Below, in pieces: positions 9,021 to 17,087 of a stretch of DNA of 32,324 nucleotides. Source of the DNA: an uncultured Alistipes sp. (GTDB lineage Bacteria; Bacteroidota; Bacteroidia; Bacteroidales; Rikenellaceae); assembly GCA_944321755.1 (NCBI GenBank), contig CALUMM010000025.1, positions 1 to 32,324 of the forward strand, written 5' to 3'. Numbering within the stretch: position 1 is the first letter of the stretch; each line of letters starts with the position of its first letter. Under the pieces are notes generated by a model that saw nothing but the letters and a program-made list of their open reading frames with translations, was not told where the DNA came from and did no database searches. The position numbers and the translations under genes are program-made.

Positions 9021-9613
9021 TGAAGGTGGGGATTACGGGCGGTATCGGGAGCGGGAAGAGCACCGTATGCCGCCTTTTCGCACAGCGGGGCATCGCGGTT
9101 TACGATTCGGACCGGGAGGCCAAGCGGCTGATGACGGAGGACGGGGCGCTGCGTGCGGGCATTACGGCCCGTTTCGGGTCGGAGGCCTACGTGAACGGGG
9201 TGCTGAACCGGAGTTACCTGGCCGGGCGGGTCTTTTCGGATCCGCAGGCGCTGGCCGACCTGAATGCGCTGGTCCATCCGGCGGTTGTGGCGGACTTCGC
9301 GGCGTGGGCCGAACGGCAGGCGGGTCCCTACGTGATTCTGGAGAGTGCGATTCTCTTCGAGGCGGGGCTGGAGGACGCTGTGGACCGGACGGTTGCGGTG
9401 CTGGCTCCGGTGGAGTTGCGTCTTTCGCGCACGTGCCGCCGCGACGGCTGCGACGAGGAGGCGGTACGGCGCCGGATGGCGGCCCAGCTGGACGACGATA
9501 CGCTGCGCGACCGGGCCGACTACGCCGTGGTGAATATCTTCGAATCGGACCTCGAACCCGCGGTGGCCGAGCTCGACCGCCGTTTCACACTGGAATCCCG
9601 ACAGCGTCTATGA
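9017..9613 (+). CDS. coaE: Dephospho-CoA kinase
   Basis: This enzyme catalyses the last step of coenzyme A synthesis in the cytoplasm, phosphorylating the 3'-hydroxyl of dephospho-CoA with ATP. The 198-residue length is typical. The P-loop GITGGIGSGKST is at residues 5-16. It is followed by the family motifs YDSDREAKRL, LNALVHPAVV and VILESAILFEAGL, then the lid segment RRDGCDEEAVRRRMAAQ. Translation probably starts at the first of two adjacent ATG codons (9017 or 9020). The start overlaps the upstream stop by ATGA, and its own stop overlaps the folP start the same way, so the three are translationally coupled. Confidence 0.96.
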   Translation: MMKVGITGGIGSGKSTVCRLFAQRGIAVYDSDREAKRLMTEDGALRAGITARFGSEAYVNGVLNRSYLAGRVFSDPQALADLNALVHPAVVADFAAWAERQAGPYVILESAILFEAGLEDAVDRTVAVLAPVELRLSRTCRRDGCDEEAVRRRMAAQLDDDTLRDRADYAVVNIFESDLEPAVAELDRRFTLESRQRL

Positions 9614-10425
9614 TACTCGACCTCTCTTCGCCGCGGGTGATGGCGATCGTGAACGTCACGCCCGACTCGTTCTACGCCGGGAGCCGCACGCCGGATGCCG
9701 CAGCCGTCGAGCGCCGGATCCGGGAGGCTGTTGCCGAGGGGGCGGATATCCTCGACGTGGGCGGTTACTCTTCGCGCCCGGGGGCCGATGAGGTCTCCGT
9801 GGAGGAGGAGTGGCGGCGTGTGGCGCTGGGGGTTGAGGTTGCGCGGCGGGTTGCTCCGGGGATTCCGGTTTCGGTCGACACGTTCCGCAGCGAGGTGGCC
9901 GAGCGGACGCTCCGCACGTTCGGCGAGGTGATCGTCAACGACATTTCGGCCGGGGAGCTCGACCCGCAGATGTGGCGGGTGGCGGCCGCGCACGATGTCC
10001 CCTACGTGGCGATGCACATGAAGGGCACGCCGCAGACGATGCAGTCGCAGACCGACTACCGGCGGGCGATCACGGCCGAGGTGGTCGATTACTTCCGGGA
10101 GCGGACCGGGGCGATGCTGGCGGCGGGGATCCGTCGTGAGCGGATCATCCTCGACCCGGGTTTCGGCTTTGCGAAGACCGCGGCGCAGAATTTCGAATTG
10201 CTGGCGGGGCTGCACGAGTTGTGTGCCGAGGGTTTCCCGGTGCTGGCGGGCCTGTCGCGCAAGTCGATGATCTACCGGACGCTGGGATGCACGCCGGCCG
10301 AATCGCTGGCCGGGACCGTGGCATTGGGTTGGGAGTGCCTGCGCCAGGGGGCGCGGATCCTGCGGGTGCACGACGTGCGCGAGGCGGCGGATACCGTAAA
10401 ACTTTTCAACGCATACCGACCATGA
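9610..10425 (+). CDS. folP: Dihydropteroate synthase
   Basis: This enzyme condenses 6-hydroxymethyl-dihydropterin pyrophosphate with p-aminobenzoate in folate synthesis and is the sulfonamide target. The 271-residue TIM-barrel carries both classic signatures. The first is [12 protein letters not shown] at residues 11-22, and the second is [18 protein letters not shown] around 45-62, a variant of DIGGxSTRPG. Also present are VNDISAG, the pterin-site segment DPGFGFAKT, the sulfonamide-loop-like [13 protein letters not shown], and the C-terminal RVHDV. The start is fixed by the ATGA overlap with coaE; longer readings of the frame run back over coaE and are not real. It overlaps the downstream ABC gene by four bases. 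Confidence 0.96.
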   Translation: MILDLSSPRVMAIVNVTPDSFYAGSRTPDAAAVERRIREAVAEGADILDVGGYSSRPGADEVSVEEEWRRVALGVEVARRVAPGIPVSVDTFRSEVAERTLRTFGEVIVNDISAGELDPQMWRVAAAHDVPYVAMHMKGTPQTMQSQTDYRRAITAEVVDYFRERTGAMLAAGIRRERIILDPGFGFAKTAAQNFELLAGLHELCAEGFPVLAGLSRKSMIYRTLGCTPAESLAGTVALGWECLRQGARILRVHDVREAADTVKLFNAYRP

Positions 10426-11078
10426 TACGCATTACGGACATACACAAGCGTTTCGGCACGTTGGAGGTGCTGAAGGGCGTTTCGCTGGAGGTGGCTCCGC
10501 ACGAAGTGGTTTCGATCGTGGGGGCGAGCGGCGCGGGGAAGACGACGCTGCTGCAGATCATCGGCACGCTTTCGCGTCCTGACGCGGGCCGTGTGGAGAT
10601 CGACGGCCGGGATGTCTTTTCCCTGAATGACCGGGATCTGTCGCTTTTCCGCAACGAACATATCGGTTTTGTCTTCCAGTTCCACAATCTGCTGGCCGAA
10701 TTTACGGCCTTCGAAAATGTCTGCCTTCCGGGGCTGATCGGTCGCCGTCCGCGTGCCGGGGTGGAGCGGCGGGCTGCGGAGCTGCTCGACCTGATGGGTC
10801 TCTCGTCGCGCCGCGACCACAAGCCCGGCCAGTTGTCGGGCGGGGAGCAGCAGCGGGTGGCCATTGCCCGGGCGCTTGTCAACAGTCCGACGGTGCTGCT
10901 GGCCGACGAACCCTCGGGCAACCTCGATTCGCACAACCGGGAGGAGATCCACCGGCTGTTTTTCGACCTGCGGGATCGGCTGGGGCAGACGATCGTCGTG
11001 GTGACGCACGACGAACACCTGGCCTCGATGGCCGACCGGAAGATCACGATGTCCGACGGCGTGATCATACAGCCGTGA
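10422..11078 (+). CDS. ABC transporter ATP-binding protein, LolD/MacB type
   Basis: This is a 218-residue ATPase subunit. Walker A is GASGAGKTT, the Q-loop sits in FVFQFHNLL, the ABC signature is [15 protein letters not shown], Walker B is [12 protein letters not shown], and the switch His is in VVVTHDEH. The segment [11 protein letters not shown] and the overall length fit the LolD/MacB/FtsE group, which works with permeases that do not import solutes (lipoprotein release, efflux, cell division). No permease gene is adjacent, so its partner must be encoded elsewhere. If the partner is LolCE, the protein would release lipoproteins from the inner membrane. It is the last gene of a four-gene telescoped operon and is followed by a terminator. 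Confidence 0.92.
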   Translation: MIRITDIHKRFGTLEVLKGVSLEVAPHEVVSIVGASGAGKTTLLQIIGTLSRPDAGRVEIDGRDVFSLNDRDLSLFRNEHIGFVFQFHNLLAEFTAFENVCLPGLIGRRPRAGVERRAAELLDLMGLSSRRDHKPGQLSGGEQQRVAIARALVNSPTVLLADEPSGNLDSHNREEIHRLFFDLRDRLGQTIVVVTHDEHLASMADRKITMSDGVIIQP

Positions 11079-11083
11079 TCCGG

Positions 11084-11121
11084 CGGAGTCTGACCGGTTT
11101 CGGTCTCTCCGGGCTTTTTTT
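11084..11121 (+). terminator. Terminator of the coaE/folP/ABC operon
   Basis: An outer stem cggag/ctccg and an inner stem gaccg/cggtc with a GTTT loop are joined across a small asymmetric bulge. They are followed by ggc and seven T residues, 5 bp after the ABC gene stop. Confidence 0.75.
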
Positions 11122-11159
11122 CCGGCGGCGGCCGGATTCAGAGGAGCCCGTCCGCTGAG

Positions 11160-11969
11160 ATGCAACCAGAATTCCCTACCCGGAAGATGATGGAAAAACC
11201 CGAACTGCAGGCGCTTCTCGAACGCCTTTACGATCGTTACAACCGCCCGGACTTCATTCCCGAGGACCCGATTTCGGTGCCGCACCGCTATACGGAGCGT
11301 GCCGACCGGGAGATTGCGGGCTTTTTTGCGGCGACGATCGCCTGGGGAAACCGGCGGTCGATCGTGCGCAACGGCCACCGGATGATGCGCCTGATGGACG
11401 ATGCCCCGGCGGATTTCGTGCGCCACGCCTCGGAGCGGGAGTTGTCGCAGCTGGACACCTACGCCCACCGCACCTTCAACGGCGGCGATCTGCGGGATTT
11501 CATACTGGCCTTGCGGCGCCTGGAGGAGCGTTTCGGCGGAATCGGGGCCTTTTTCGAGGCACGTTACGCCGCGACGCAGGACTTGCGCCCGGTGCTGGCG
11601 GAGTTCCGGCGGGAGTTCTTTGCCGCGGAGCACGCCCCGCGCTGCGAGAAACACCTTTCGGCCATCGAACGCGGTGCGGCCTGCAAACGCCTGTGCATGT
11701 ACCTGCGCTGGATGGTCCGGCGCGACGACCGGGGCGTGGATTTCGGTGAATGGCAGGGGATTCCGATGTCGGCGCTCTACCTGCCGCTGGACCTCCATGT
11801 CGGGGCAATGGGGCGTGCCCTGGGATTGCTGACACGGCGTCAGAACGACTGGCGGGCCGTCGAGGAGATCACCGCGGCACTCCGGGAGTTCAATGCCGGG
11901 GATCCCGTGCGGTATGATTTCTCCCTGTTCGGGGCCGGGGTGGACGGTTATCTGAAGAATCATGAGTGA
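11160..11969 (+). CDS. TIGR02757 (DUF2400) family protein
   Basis: The 269-residue soluble protein matches the TIGR02757 family, found patchily in Bacteroidota, spirochaetes and some proteobacteria and without an assigned function that I know of. Characteristic segments are EDPISVPHRY near 35-44, FFAATIAWGNRRSIV around 54-68, CKRLCMYLRWMVRRDD near 178-193, and DPVRYDFSLFGAGVDGY near the C-terminus. No signal peptide or membrane helix is seen. The helical character and the LRWMVR and PLDLHVG segments suggest a nucleic-acid-related fold, but that is only an impression. ATG codons at 11187 and 11190 are alternative starts that would remove the odd first ten residues. The last eight bases overlap the start of the methyltransferase gene, so the two are coupled and may act on the same class of substrate. 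Confidence 0.85.
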   Translation: MQPEFPTRKMMEKPELQALLERLYDRYNRPDFIPEDPISVPHRYTERADREIAGFFAATIAWGNRRSIVRNGHRMMRLMDDAPADFVRHASERELSQLDTYAHRTFNGGDLRDFILALRRLEERFGGIGAFFEARYAATQDLRPVLAEFRREFFAAEHAPRCEKHLSAIERGAACKRLCMYLRWMVRRDDRGVDFGEWQGIPMSALYLPLDLHVGAMGRALGLLTRRQNDWRAVEEITAALREFNAGDPVRYDFSLFGAGVDGYLKNHE

Positions 11970-12702
11970 CGAATCGCATATCGAACGCATCGAGGGAGCT
12001 TTCCGCTTCAAACGCTTCACCGTGCACCAGGATCGCTGCGCGATGAAGGTCGGCACCGACGGCGTGCTGCTCGGGGCGTGGACCCCGCTCCGGCCGACGG
12101 ATCGCCGGTTGCTCGACATCGGCACCGGGACGGGGCTGATCGCGCTGATGCTGGCCCAGCGGGCCCCGGAGGCCGAGGTGACGGGCATCGACATCGACGA
12201 CGTGTCGCAGGCGCGGGAGAATGCCGCGGCTTCGCCGTGGGGTGAACGCCTGCATTTCGTGCAGACTCCGGTCCAGGCGTTCGCTCCGGCCGGACGGTTC
12301 GACCGGATTGTCTCGAACCCGCCATTTTTCGATGCCACGCTGCCGAGCCCCGATGCGGGTCGCACGACGGCACGCCATACCGTCACGCTGAGCTTCACGG
12401 AGTTGTGCGATGCGGTGTTGCGGCTGCTGGCTCCCGGCGGGCGGTTTTCGGTGGTGCTTCCGCAGAGCGAGGTGCGGCGGTTCCTGCTGGCGGCGGGCGG
12501 GCGGCTGACGACGCTCCGGCGCACGGATGTCCGCACGACGCCCCGGCGTGCGGTGAAGCGGACCCTGCTGGAGCTGGCGCGCACGGAGGAGGCGGAGGAC
12601 GACGCGCCGATGACCGGCGAACTGGTGATCGGCACGGGCGAACACGAAGGCTATACGCCCGAATACCGGGCCATGACGGGCGATTTCTACCTGAAATTTT
12701 GA
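11962..12702 (+). CDS. TrmN6-like tRNA1(Val) (adenine(37)-N6)-methyltransferase
   Basis: This is a class I SAM-dependent methyltransferase of 246 residues. It resembles TrmN6 (YfiC), which methylates N6 of A37 in tRNA1(Val). The N-terminal segment FRFKRFTVHQDRCAMKVGTDGVLLGAW is typical of this group. The SAM-binding motif I is LLDIGTGTGLIA at 50-61, with the acidic residue of motif II in GIDIDD near 75-80. The catalytic motif NPPF at 119-122 is the adenine-N6 type, and a C-terminal beta segment completes the fold. It starts inside the end of the TIGR02757 gene. Its stop codon region overlaps the -33 box of the next gene. The tRNA target is inferred from the family. Confidence 0.9.
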   Translation: MSDESHIERIEGAFRFKRFTVHQDRCAMKVGTDGVLLGAWTPLRPTDRRLLDIGTGTGLIALMLAQRAPEAEVTGIDIDDVSQARENAAASPWGERLHFVQTPVQAFAPAGRFDRIVSNPPFFDATLPSPDAGRTTARHTVTLSFTELCDAVLRLLAPGGRFSVVLPQSEVRRFLLAAGGRLTTLRRTDVRTTPRRAVKRTLLELARTEEAEDDAPMTGELVIGTGEHEGYTPEYRAMTGDFYLKF

Positions 12703-12728
12703 CAAGCCGTGAAAAAGCGCTACATTTG
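12698..12728 (+). promoter_or_regulatory. Perfect Bacteroidota promoter of the DUF4831 gene
   Basis: TTTG (12698-12701) and TACATTTG (12721-12728) are separated by exactly 19 bp. The -33 box overlaps the stop codon of the methyltransferase gene. The start codon of the DUF4831 gene is 27 bp downstream. Confidence 0.85.
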
Positions 12729-12755
12729 TCTGGACAGCACAAAAATTTTCGGATC

Positions 12756-13652
12756 ATGAAACTCAGACTTTGGATATTTGCCCTGCTGTTGGCGGGGGGC
12801 GCTTCGGCGCAGAATCCCTACATCGCCCTTCAGGGCGCCACCGAGACGGTCGAGGGCATCCGCATCTCGCAGCCGCGGACGATCCTGGCCGTGGACGTCA
12901 CGGTGGAGTGCGACCGGACCCTCACGGGTCCCTATGCGCGTTATGCGCAGAAGTTCCTCGGGGTGCGGGCTTCGCTGGCGGACAAGACGTCGTGGCGCAT
13001 TACGGGAGCGCAGATTGCGCTGCTGGACGGTGCCACGTACCTGAATGCGGCGGCTCCGGCCGCTGCGACGACGCGGGCCCAGAGTTATGGTGTCTCGGAC
13101 GAGGAGTTTGCGCGGCTGCAGCCCGACAAGATCGACATGACGACCCTGTCGCTGGAGGATGCGGCCCGCGTGGCTGCCGAGCGGATCTTTTCGCTGCGCC
13201 GTCACCGCCTGGAGCTCATCACGGGTGAAGCGGGCGAGAATGTCTTCGGCGAGGGGCTGAATGCCGCCCTTGCGGAGATCGACCGTCAGGAGCAGGCCTA
13301 TCTGGAGCTCTTCCTCGGCAAACGGATCCTCTCGACCGAGACGCGCCGCTACGTGGTTTATCCGCAATCGGAGAAGAAACAATATATCGTCTGCCGCTTC
13401 AGCCCGGCTGCGGGTCTGCTTCCGGAAAACGACCTGTCGGGCGACATCGTGCTGCTGCAGATCGAGCCTTCGGGGGCGCGTGTGGCCGCGGATTTGGAGG
13501 CCGGACCGAAGGAGTCGAATGTCGTGACGTGCCGGGTGGCCGATCCCTCGACCTGTACGGTGGTCTCCGGGGGCGGCGAATATGCGCGTGCGGTGCTTCC
13601 GGTCTTCGAATTCGGGCGCACGATCAACGTGGCGCTTCCCCGCCGCAAGTAA
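12756..13652 (+). CDS. DUF4831 family exported protein
   Basis: The 298-residue protein has a Sec signal peptide (MKLRLWIFALLLAGGASA, cleavage before Q19), so it acts in the periplasm or at the outer membrane. It matches the Bacteroidota family DUF4831, of unknown function. Its core begins with the segment ILAVDVTVECDRTLTGPYARYA and continues through KFLGV, where the family has a conserved Gly-Pro-(Tyr/Phe)-Ala pattern. The middle holds SLEDAARVAAERIFSLRRHRLELITGEA, and the C-terminal half is beta-rich (ETRRYVVYPQ, YIVCRFSPAAGLL). The start is set by the signal peptide and the strong promoter 27 bp upstream. It is followed after 13 bp by the AlkD-like gene on the same strand, so the two probably share the transcript although no functional link is obvious. 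Confidence 0.82.
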   Translation: MKLRLWIFALLLAGGASAQNPYIALQGATETVEGIRISQPRTILAVDVTVECDRTLTGPYARYAQKFLGVRASLADKTSWRITGAQIALLDGATYLNAAAPAAATTRAQSYGVSDEEFARLQPDKIDMTTLSLEDAARVAAERIFSLRRHRLELITGEAGENVFGEGLNAALAEIDRQEQAYLELFLGKRILSTETRRYVVYPQSEKKQYIVCRFSPAAGLLPENDLSGDIVLLQIEPSGARVAADLEAGPKESNVVTCRVADPSTCTVVSGGGEYARAVLPVFEFGRTINVALPRRK

Positions 13653-13665
13653 AATCCCCCGGAAG

Positions 13666-14328
13666 ATGGATCTCACATCCCGCATGACGGCGTTGCTCGG
13701 GGCCTTCCGCCGCGAGCGGAACGGTGCCGTTGCCGATACGATGCGCTTCTACGGCCGCCCCTACGGACTGAACTACGGCGTGAGCCTTCCGACGCTCCGC
13801 CGCCTGGCGCGGGCCGAGGGGACGGACCACGATTTTGCCCGTTATCTCTACCGGCAGGATGTGCGTGAATTGCGCCTCGCGGCCTTCCATATCGCCGATC
13901 CCGGACGCCTCACCCCGGAGGAATCCGCCTTCTGGGGCGGAGGATTGTTGAACTCCGAGATGGCCGAAGAGGGGGCCTTTACGCTGCTGAGCCGTGCGGA
14001 ATCGTTCCCGGCGCTGTTCGAACAGTGGACGGAGGCCGGTTCCGAACCGCTGTGTCAGTATGCCGCCCTGATGGCCGTGGGACGCGCCGCGGAACCGCAG
14101 ACGGCGTGGATCCCGCGAATCGTCGCAACCCTCCGCAGGGCGGCGGAAACGGGAATCCCCGCGAGCCGCCTGCTTGCACAGGGCGCCGTGGCAGCCCTCG
14201 CAGCCATAGGCTCCCGAAACGAAGAGAACCGGCAGACGGTTCTTCGCGCTGTCGGTTCCCTGGGCTCGCTCCCTGCCGAAGACTTCGTCCACGAGGAACT
14301 TGCCTGGCGTCTGGAGCCTCAGGAGTGA
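13666..14328 (+). CDS. DNA alkylation repair enzyme-like HEAT-repeat protein (AlkD family)
   Basis: The 220-residue soluble, all-helical protein resembles the AlkC/AlkD superfamily of DNA glycosylases built from HEAT-like repeats, which excise N3- and N7-alkylated purines. Visible features are the N-terminal YGVSLPTLRRLAR segment near 38-50 (family pattern G(V/I)xxPxLRxLA), LYRQDVRELRLAAFHI around 65-80, which matches the recurring W/Y-x-x-x-x-E-R/L-x-A motif, and later Ala/Leu-rich helices. The equivalents of the catalytic Asp and Trp residues of AlkD cannot be placed with certainty. Some members of this superfamily are not glycosylases, so enzymatic activity is unproven. It lies 13 bp after the DUF4831 gene and is followed by a terminator. 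Confidence 0.75.
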   Translation: MDLTSRMTALLGAFRRERNGAVADTMRFYGRPYGLNYGVSLPTLRRLARAEGTDHDFARYLYRQDVRELRLAAFHIADPGRLTPEESAFWGGGLLNSEMAEEGAFTLLSRAESFPALFEQWTEAGSEPLCQYAALMAVGRAAEPQTAWIPRIVATLRRAAETGIPASRLLAQGAVAALAAIGSRNEENRQTVLRAVGSLGSLPAEDFVHEELAWRLEPQE

Positions 14329-14388
14329 TTGCTTCCCGGCCCGTATCGGGTTTTGCCTGCTGCCGTTTCTGCACGGTCAGTTGATTTC

Positions 14389-14414
14389 GGCCCACGTCAT
14401 GTGGGCCTTTTTTT
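14389..14414 (+). terminator. Terminator after the AlkD-like gene
   Basis: A perfect 7-bp stem ggcccac/gtgggcc with loop gtcat is followed by seven T residues. It lies in the convergent interval with radA. The remaining DNA to 14474 is T-rich but holds no clear terminator for the minus strand. Confidence 0.85.
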
Positions 14415-14474
14415 GAGAGGGTCTTTGTTTTTCTGCGCTTTTTTTGCCTCAGCCGCTCAACTGCTGGGCGGCCG

Positions 14475-15845
14475 CTACTCCAGGAAGAGGGCTTTCGGGA
14501 GTTGAGCGATGTTGTTGATCGTCACGACCTCGATGCCTTTGGGTCGTTTGGCGCCTTTGGGGAGATATCCCGAGACGATGATGCGGCGGAATCCGAGGCG
14601 TGCGGCTTCGCTGATTCGCTGTTCGGTGCGGGGAGCGGGGCGCACTTCGCCCGAGAGACCGATTTCGCCTGCGCAGCAGACCCCTTCGGCGATGGGACGG
14701 TCGTAGTAGGAGGAGATCACGGCGGCCACGACCGCGAGGTCCAGCCCGGGGTCGGCGACCTTGAACCCGCCCGCGAAGTTGAGGAATACATCCTTCTGGA
14801 ACATCTTCATGCCGACGCGCTTTTCGAGTACGGCCAGGAGCATGTTCATGCGTCGGGCGTCGTATCCGGTTGTCGAGCGCTGGGGGGTTCCGTAGGCTGC
14901 GGCGCTCACGAGGGCCTGGACCTCGATCAGATAGGGTCTCACGCCGTCGGCCGAGGCCCCGACGGCGATTCCCGACAAGGGCTCTTCGTAGTGGGTCAGG
15001 AGGATCTCCGAGGGGTTGTCCACGCCGCGGAGCCCGGCATCGAGCATCTCGAAGACGCCGATTTCGAACGTCGCGCCGAAGCGGTTCTTGATGCCGCGCA
15101 GAATGCGGTAGACGTTGTTGCTGTCGCCCTCGAACTGCAGGACGACATCGACGATGTGTTCGAGGATTTTGGGACCGGCGATGGCGCCGTCCTTGGTGAT
15201 GTGCCCGATGATGAAGATCGACGTTCCGGTGGTTTTGGCGTATTTGAGCAGCGAGGCGGCGCACTCGCGGATCTGCGAGACGCTGCCTGCCGACGAGTCG
15301 AGCAGTTCGGTGTAGATGGTCTGGATGGAGTCGATCACCACCAGATCGGGTTGTTGTTCGGCGATCTGGGCGATGATGTTCTCCAGCAGCGTTTCGGGAT
15401 AGATCAGACACTCGTCGTTTCCGATTCCGATGCGTGCGGCGCGCATCTTGATCTGTTCGGCGGACTCTTCGCCCGAGACGTAGAGGGTCTTCAGCCCGTT
15501 TGCCGCGAGGGCGATCTGCAGCGAGAGGGTAGATTTTCCGATTCCGGGTTCGCCGCCGAGGAGGATCAGCGATCCGGGGACCAGGCCGCCGCCCAGTACG
15601 CGGTTGACCTCGGGATTTCCGAGATCGACGCGGCGGTGTTCGCTTTCGCGGATGTCGCGCACGCGCTGGGGGCACGACGTGGGGAGGGGTCCGGCGACAT
15701 TCGCCGTCACGGGGCCGCTTTCGCGGGCGATGATCTCCTCGGTGAAGGTGTTCCACTCGCCGCACGAGGGGCATTTCCCGAGCCATTTCGGGGCTTCAAA
15801 ACCGCAGTTTTTGCAGAAGTATGCTTTTTTGACCTTGGCAGCCAT
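14475..15845 (-). CDS. radA: DNA repair protein RadA (Sms)
   Basis: RadA is a RecA-related hexameric helicase that processes recombination intermediates by branch migration. The 456-residue protein is full length. The N-terminal C4 zinc finger uses C11, C14, C25 and C28. The ATPase core has Walker A GGEPGIGKS at 97-105, Walker B LVVIDSIQ near 168-175 and the diagnostic RadA motif KNRFG at 253-257. The C-terminal Lon-protease-like domain spans about 290-456 and contains segments such as DLAVVAAVISSYYDRPI. The start is seven bases after the lipoprotein stop, so radA is the distal gene of a long minus-strand block. It is convergent with the AlkD-like gene, so two DNA-maintenance genes meet tail to tail. 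Confidence 0.97.
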   Translation of the reverse strand: MAAKVKKAYFCKNCGFEAPKWLGKCPSCGEWNTFTEEIIARESGPVTANVAGPLPTSCPQRVRDIRESEHRRVDLGNPEVNRVLGGGLVPGSLILLGGEPGIGKSTLSLQIALAANGLKTLYVSGEESAEQIKMRAARIGIGNDECLIYPETLLENIIAQIAEQQPDLVVIDSIQTIYTELLDSSAGSVSQIRECAASLLKYAKTTGTSIFIIGHITKDGAIAGPKILEHIVDVVLQFEGDSNNVYRILRGIKNRFGATFEIGVFEMLDAGLRGVDNPSEILLTHYEEPLSGIAVGASADGVRPYLIEVQALVSAAAYGTPQRSTTGYDARRMNMLLAVLEKRVGMKMFQKDVFLNFAGGFKVADPGLDLAVVAAVISSYYDRPIAEGVCCAGEIGLSGEVRPAPRTEQRISEAARLGFRRIIVSGYLPKGAKRPKGIEVVTINNIAQLPKALFLE

Positions 15846-15852
15846 GACGGGA

Positions 15853-16455
15853 TCAGATTGTGGGGGTCGAGGTGTATTCGCGTCGGACGACCTTCGTCAG
15901 ACCGGCGTCGGGGTAGCGCTCCTGGAACGTCTCGGTCAGATCGAACAGCAGGAGCACTTTGCGTACACCGTCCGTATCGGTGTAGTAGGAGAGGGTGCAG
16001 GAGGTGTTCGTGTCGAGATAGAAGAAGGTGAGTTCCGAGGCTCCGGGCTCCTTGAAGAAGACCCCGGTGAGGGTTCCGGACTGCGTGGCGGTTTCGATGG
16101 TGAGGAACCCGCGGTTGTAGCGGGCAAAATCGAGCGTATAGCAGCCTCCGGCCTGTACGAGTCCCTCGGCTGCCGCTTCGGCCTGAATCTGCGCCACCAG
16201 CGGGTCGACCGGCTCCTCCGTCCCGTCCGTTCCGTCCGTACTGCCCGTCCCCGAGTCTGAGCCTTCCGTGCCTTCCGTGCCTTCTGTTCCGGAGTCTTCG
16301 CCGGTCGAGGGCTCTTCGGGCTCCGGAAGCGTCACTTCGGCATCGATGCGCACGACGGGATAGGAGATCGAGTAGAAGATCTCCGATTCATCGCCGCAGC
16401 CGTTTGCGAGGAGCAGGGCGGCGGAGCAGAGCAGACAGGTGATGAATTTTTTCAT
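15853..16455 (-). CDS. Small lipoprotein with a Thr/Glu/Gly/Asp-rich linker, unknown function
   Basis: The 200-residue protein starts MKKFITCLLCSAALLLANGC, a lipoprotein signal with the acylated cysteine at C20. The residues after it (GDESE) are acidic and resemble the surface-export signal of Bacteroidota lipoproteins, so it may reach the cell surface. A low-complexity linker at about 44-83, built from TEG, STDG and SGTG units, separates a short N-terminal strand region from a C-terminal domain of about 115 residues. That domain has segments such as LDFARYNRGFLTIET and ELTFFYLDTNTSCTLSYYTDTDG, which suggest a beta-sandwich. I do not recognise the family. Its start overlaps the LUD-gene stop as ATGA, and radA begins seven bases after its stop. 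Confidence 0.85.
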   Translation of the reverse strand: MKKFITCLLCSAALLLANGCGDESEIFYSISYPVVRIDAEVTLPEPEEPSTGEDSGTEGTEGTEGSDSGTGSTDGTDGTEEPVDPLVAQIQAEAAAEGLVQAGGCYTLDFARYNRGFLTIETATQSGTLTGVFFKEPGASELTFFYLDTNTSCTLSYYTDTDGVRKVLLLFDLTETFQERYPDAGLTKVVRREYTSTPTI

Positions 16456-17087
16456 AATCCCAAATCCTGATCGATCAATATGACGAGTATGCGACCTGCG
16501 GGGTGGCATCGCAGCATCTCCATGCGGGTATTGCAGATGCGGTCGGGGGCGTTGCAGTCCATGCAGACGCCGGTTTTGGCGCAGGGGGTTCGGAATCCCG
16601 GGTGTCGGGCGATGTTCTGCGGAGCGGCGATGCGCCGGATGCGCTCTTCGGCCTCGTCGCGCGAGTCGACGATCTTGTTGCGTCCGGCGACGAGGACGAC
16701 CTTCCGGGGTCCGAACGCCACGGGAGCGATGCGGTTTCCGACCATGTCGAGCCAGTGGAGCGTACCCTCGGAGGTGATTGCGTTCACGCCCGTGATGAAG
16801 AGGTCGGACATCAGGGCCTGGCGGCGGATTTCGAGCCGTTCGGGGCGGGGCATCGAGGCGTCGAAACCGTCGAGCAGCGTGAAGCGTTCGTCGTTGCGGA
16901 GCCACTCGATGATTCCGGTTTCGCGCATCGTCATCGAGTCTCCGAAGGATACGATCTTCGGGGCTTCGGCCTCGACGACGGCCCGGATCTTCTCGAAGGC
17001 CTCCTGCGGGGTTGCGACGACGGCCGTTTCGAAGTGGTGGCGGCGCAGCGCTTCGGCGCACGTATGGAGCTTTTCAGCGGTTGTCAT
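16452..17087 (-). CDS. LUD-domain (LutC/DUF162-like) protein
   Basis: The 211-residue soluble protein contains a LUD domain, seen in LutB/LutC proteins of lactate oxidation and in many stand-alone proteins annotated as lactate utilisation. Recognisable segments are VVATPQEAFEKI near 23-34, the glycine-rich KIVSFGDSMTMRETGI around 44-59, SDLFITGVNAITSEGTLHWLDMVGNR near 94-119, and VVLVAGRNKIV. A C-terminal cysteine cluster follows, CAKTGVCMDCNAPDRICN, which may bind metal or an Fe-S centre. No lutA or lutB is nearby, so a role in lactate metabolism is not supported by context. It overlaps the acetyltransferase gene by 14 bases upstream and the lipoprotein gene by four downstream. Confidence 0.88.
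   Translation of the reverse strand: MTTAEKLHTCAEALRRHHFETAVVATPQEAFEKIRAVVEAEAPKIVSFGDSMTMRETGIIEWLRNDERFTLLDGFDASMPRPERLEIRRQALMSDLFITGVNAITSEGTLHWLDMVGNRIAPVAFGPRKVVLVAGRNKIVDSRDEAEERIRRIAAPQNIARHPGFRTPCAKTGVCMDCNAPDRICNTRMEMLRCHPAGRILVILIDQDLGL

Noticed and set aside
10272-12635. 787-codon minus-strand frame opposite folP, ABC, TIGR02757 and trmN6-like genes
   Set aside because: All four opposing genes are certain, and the translation has no recognisable domain.
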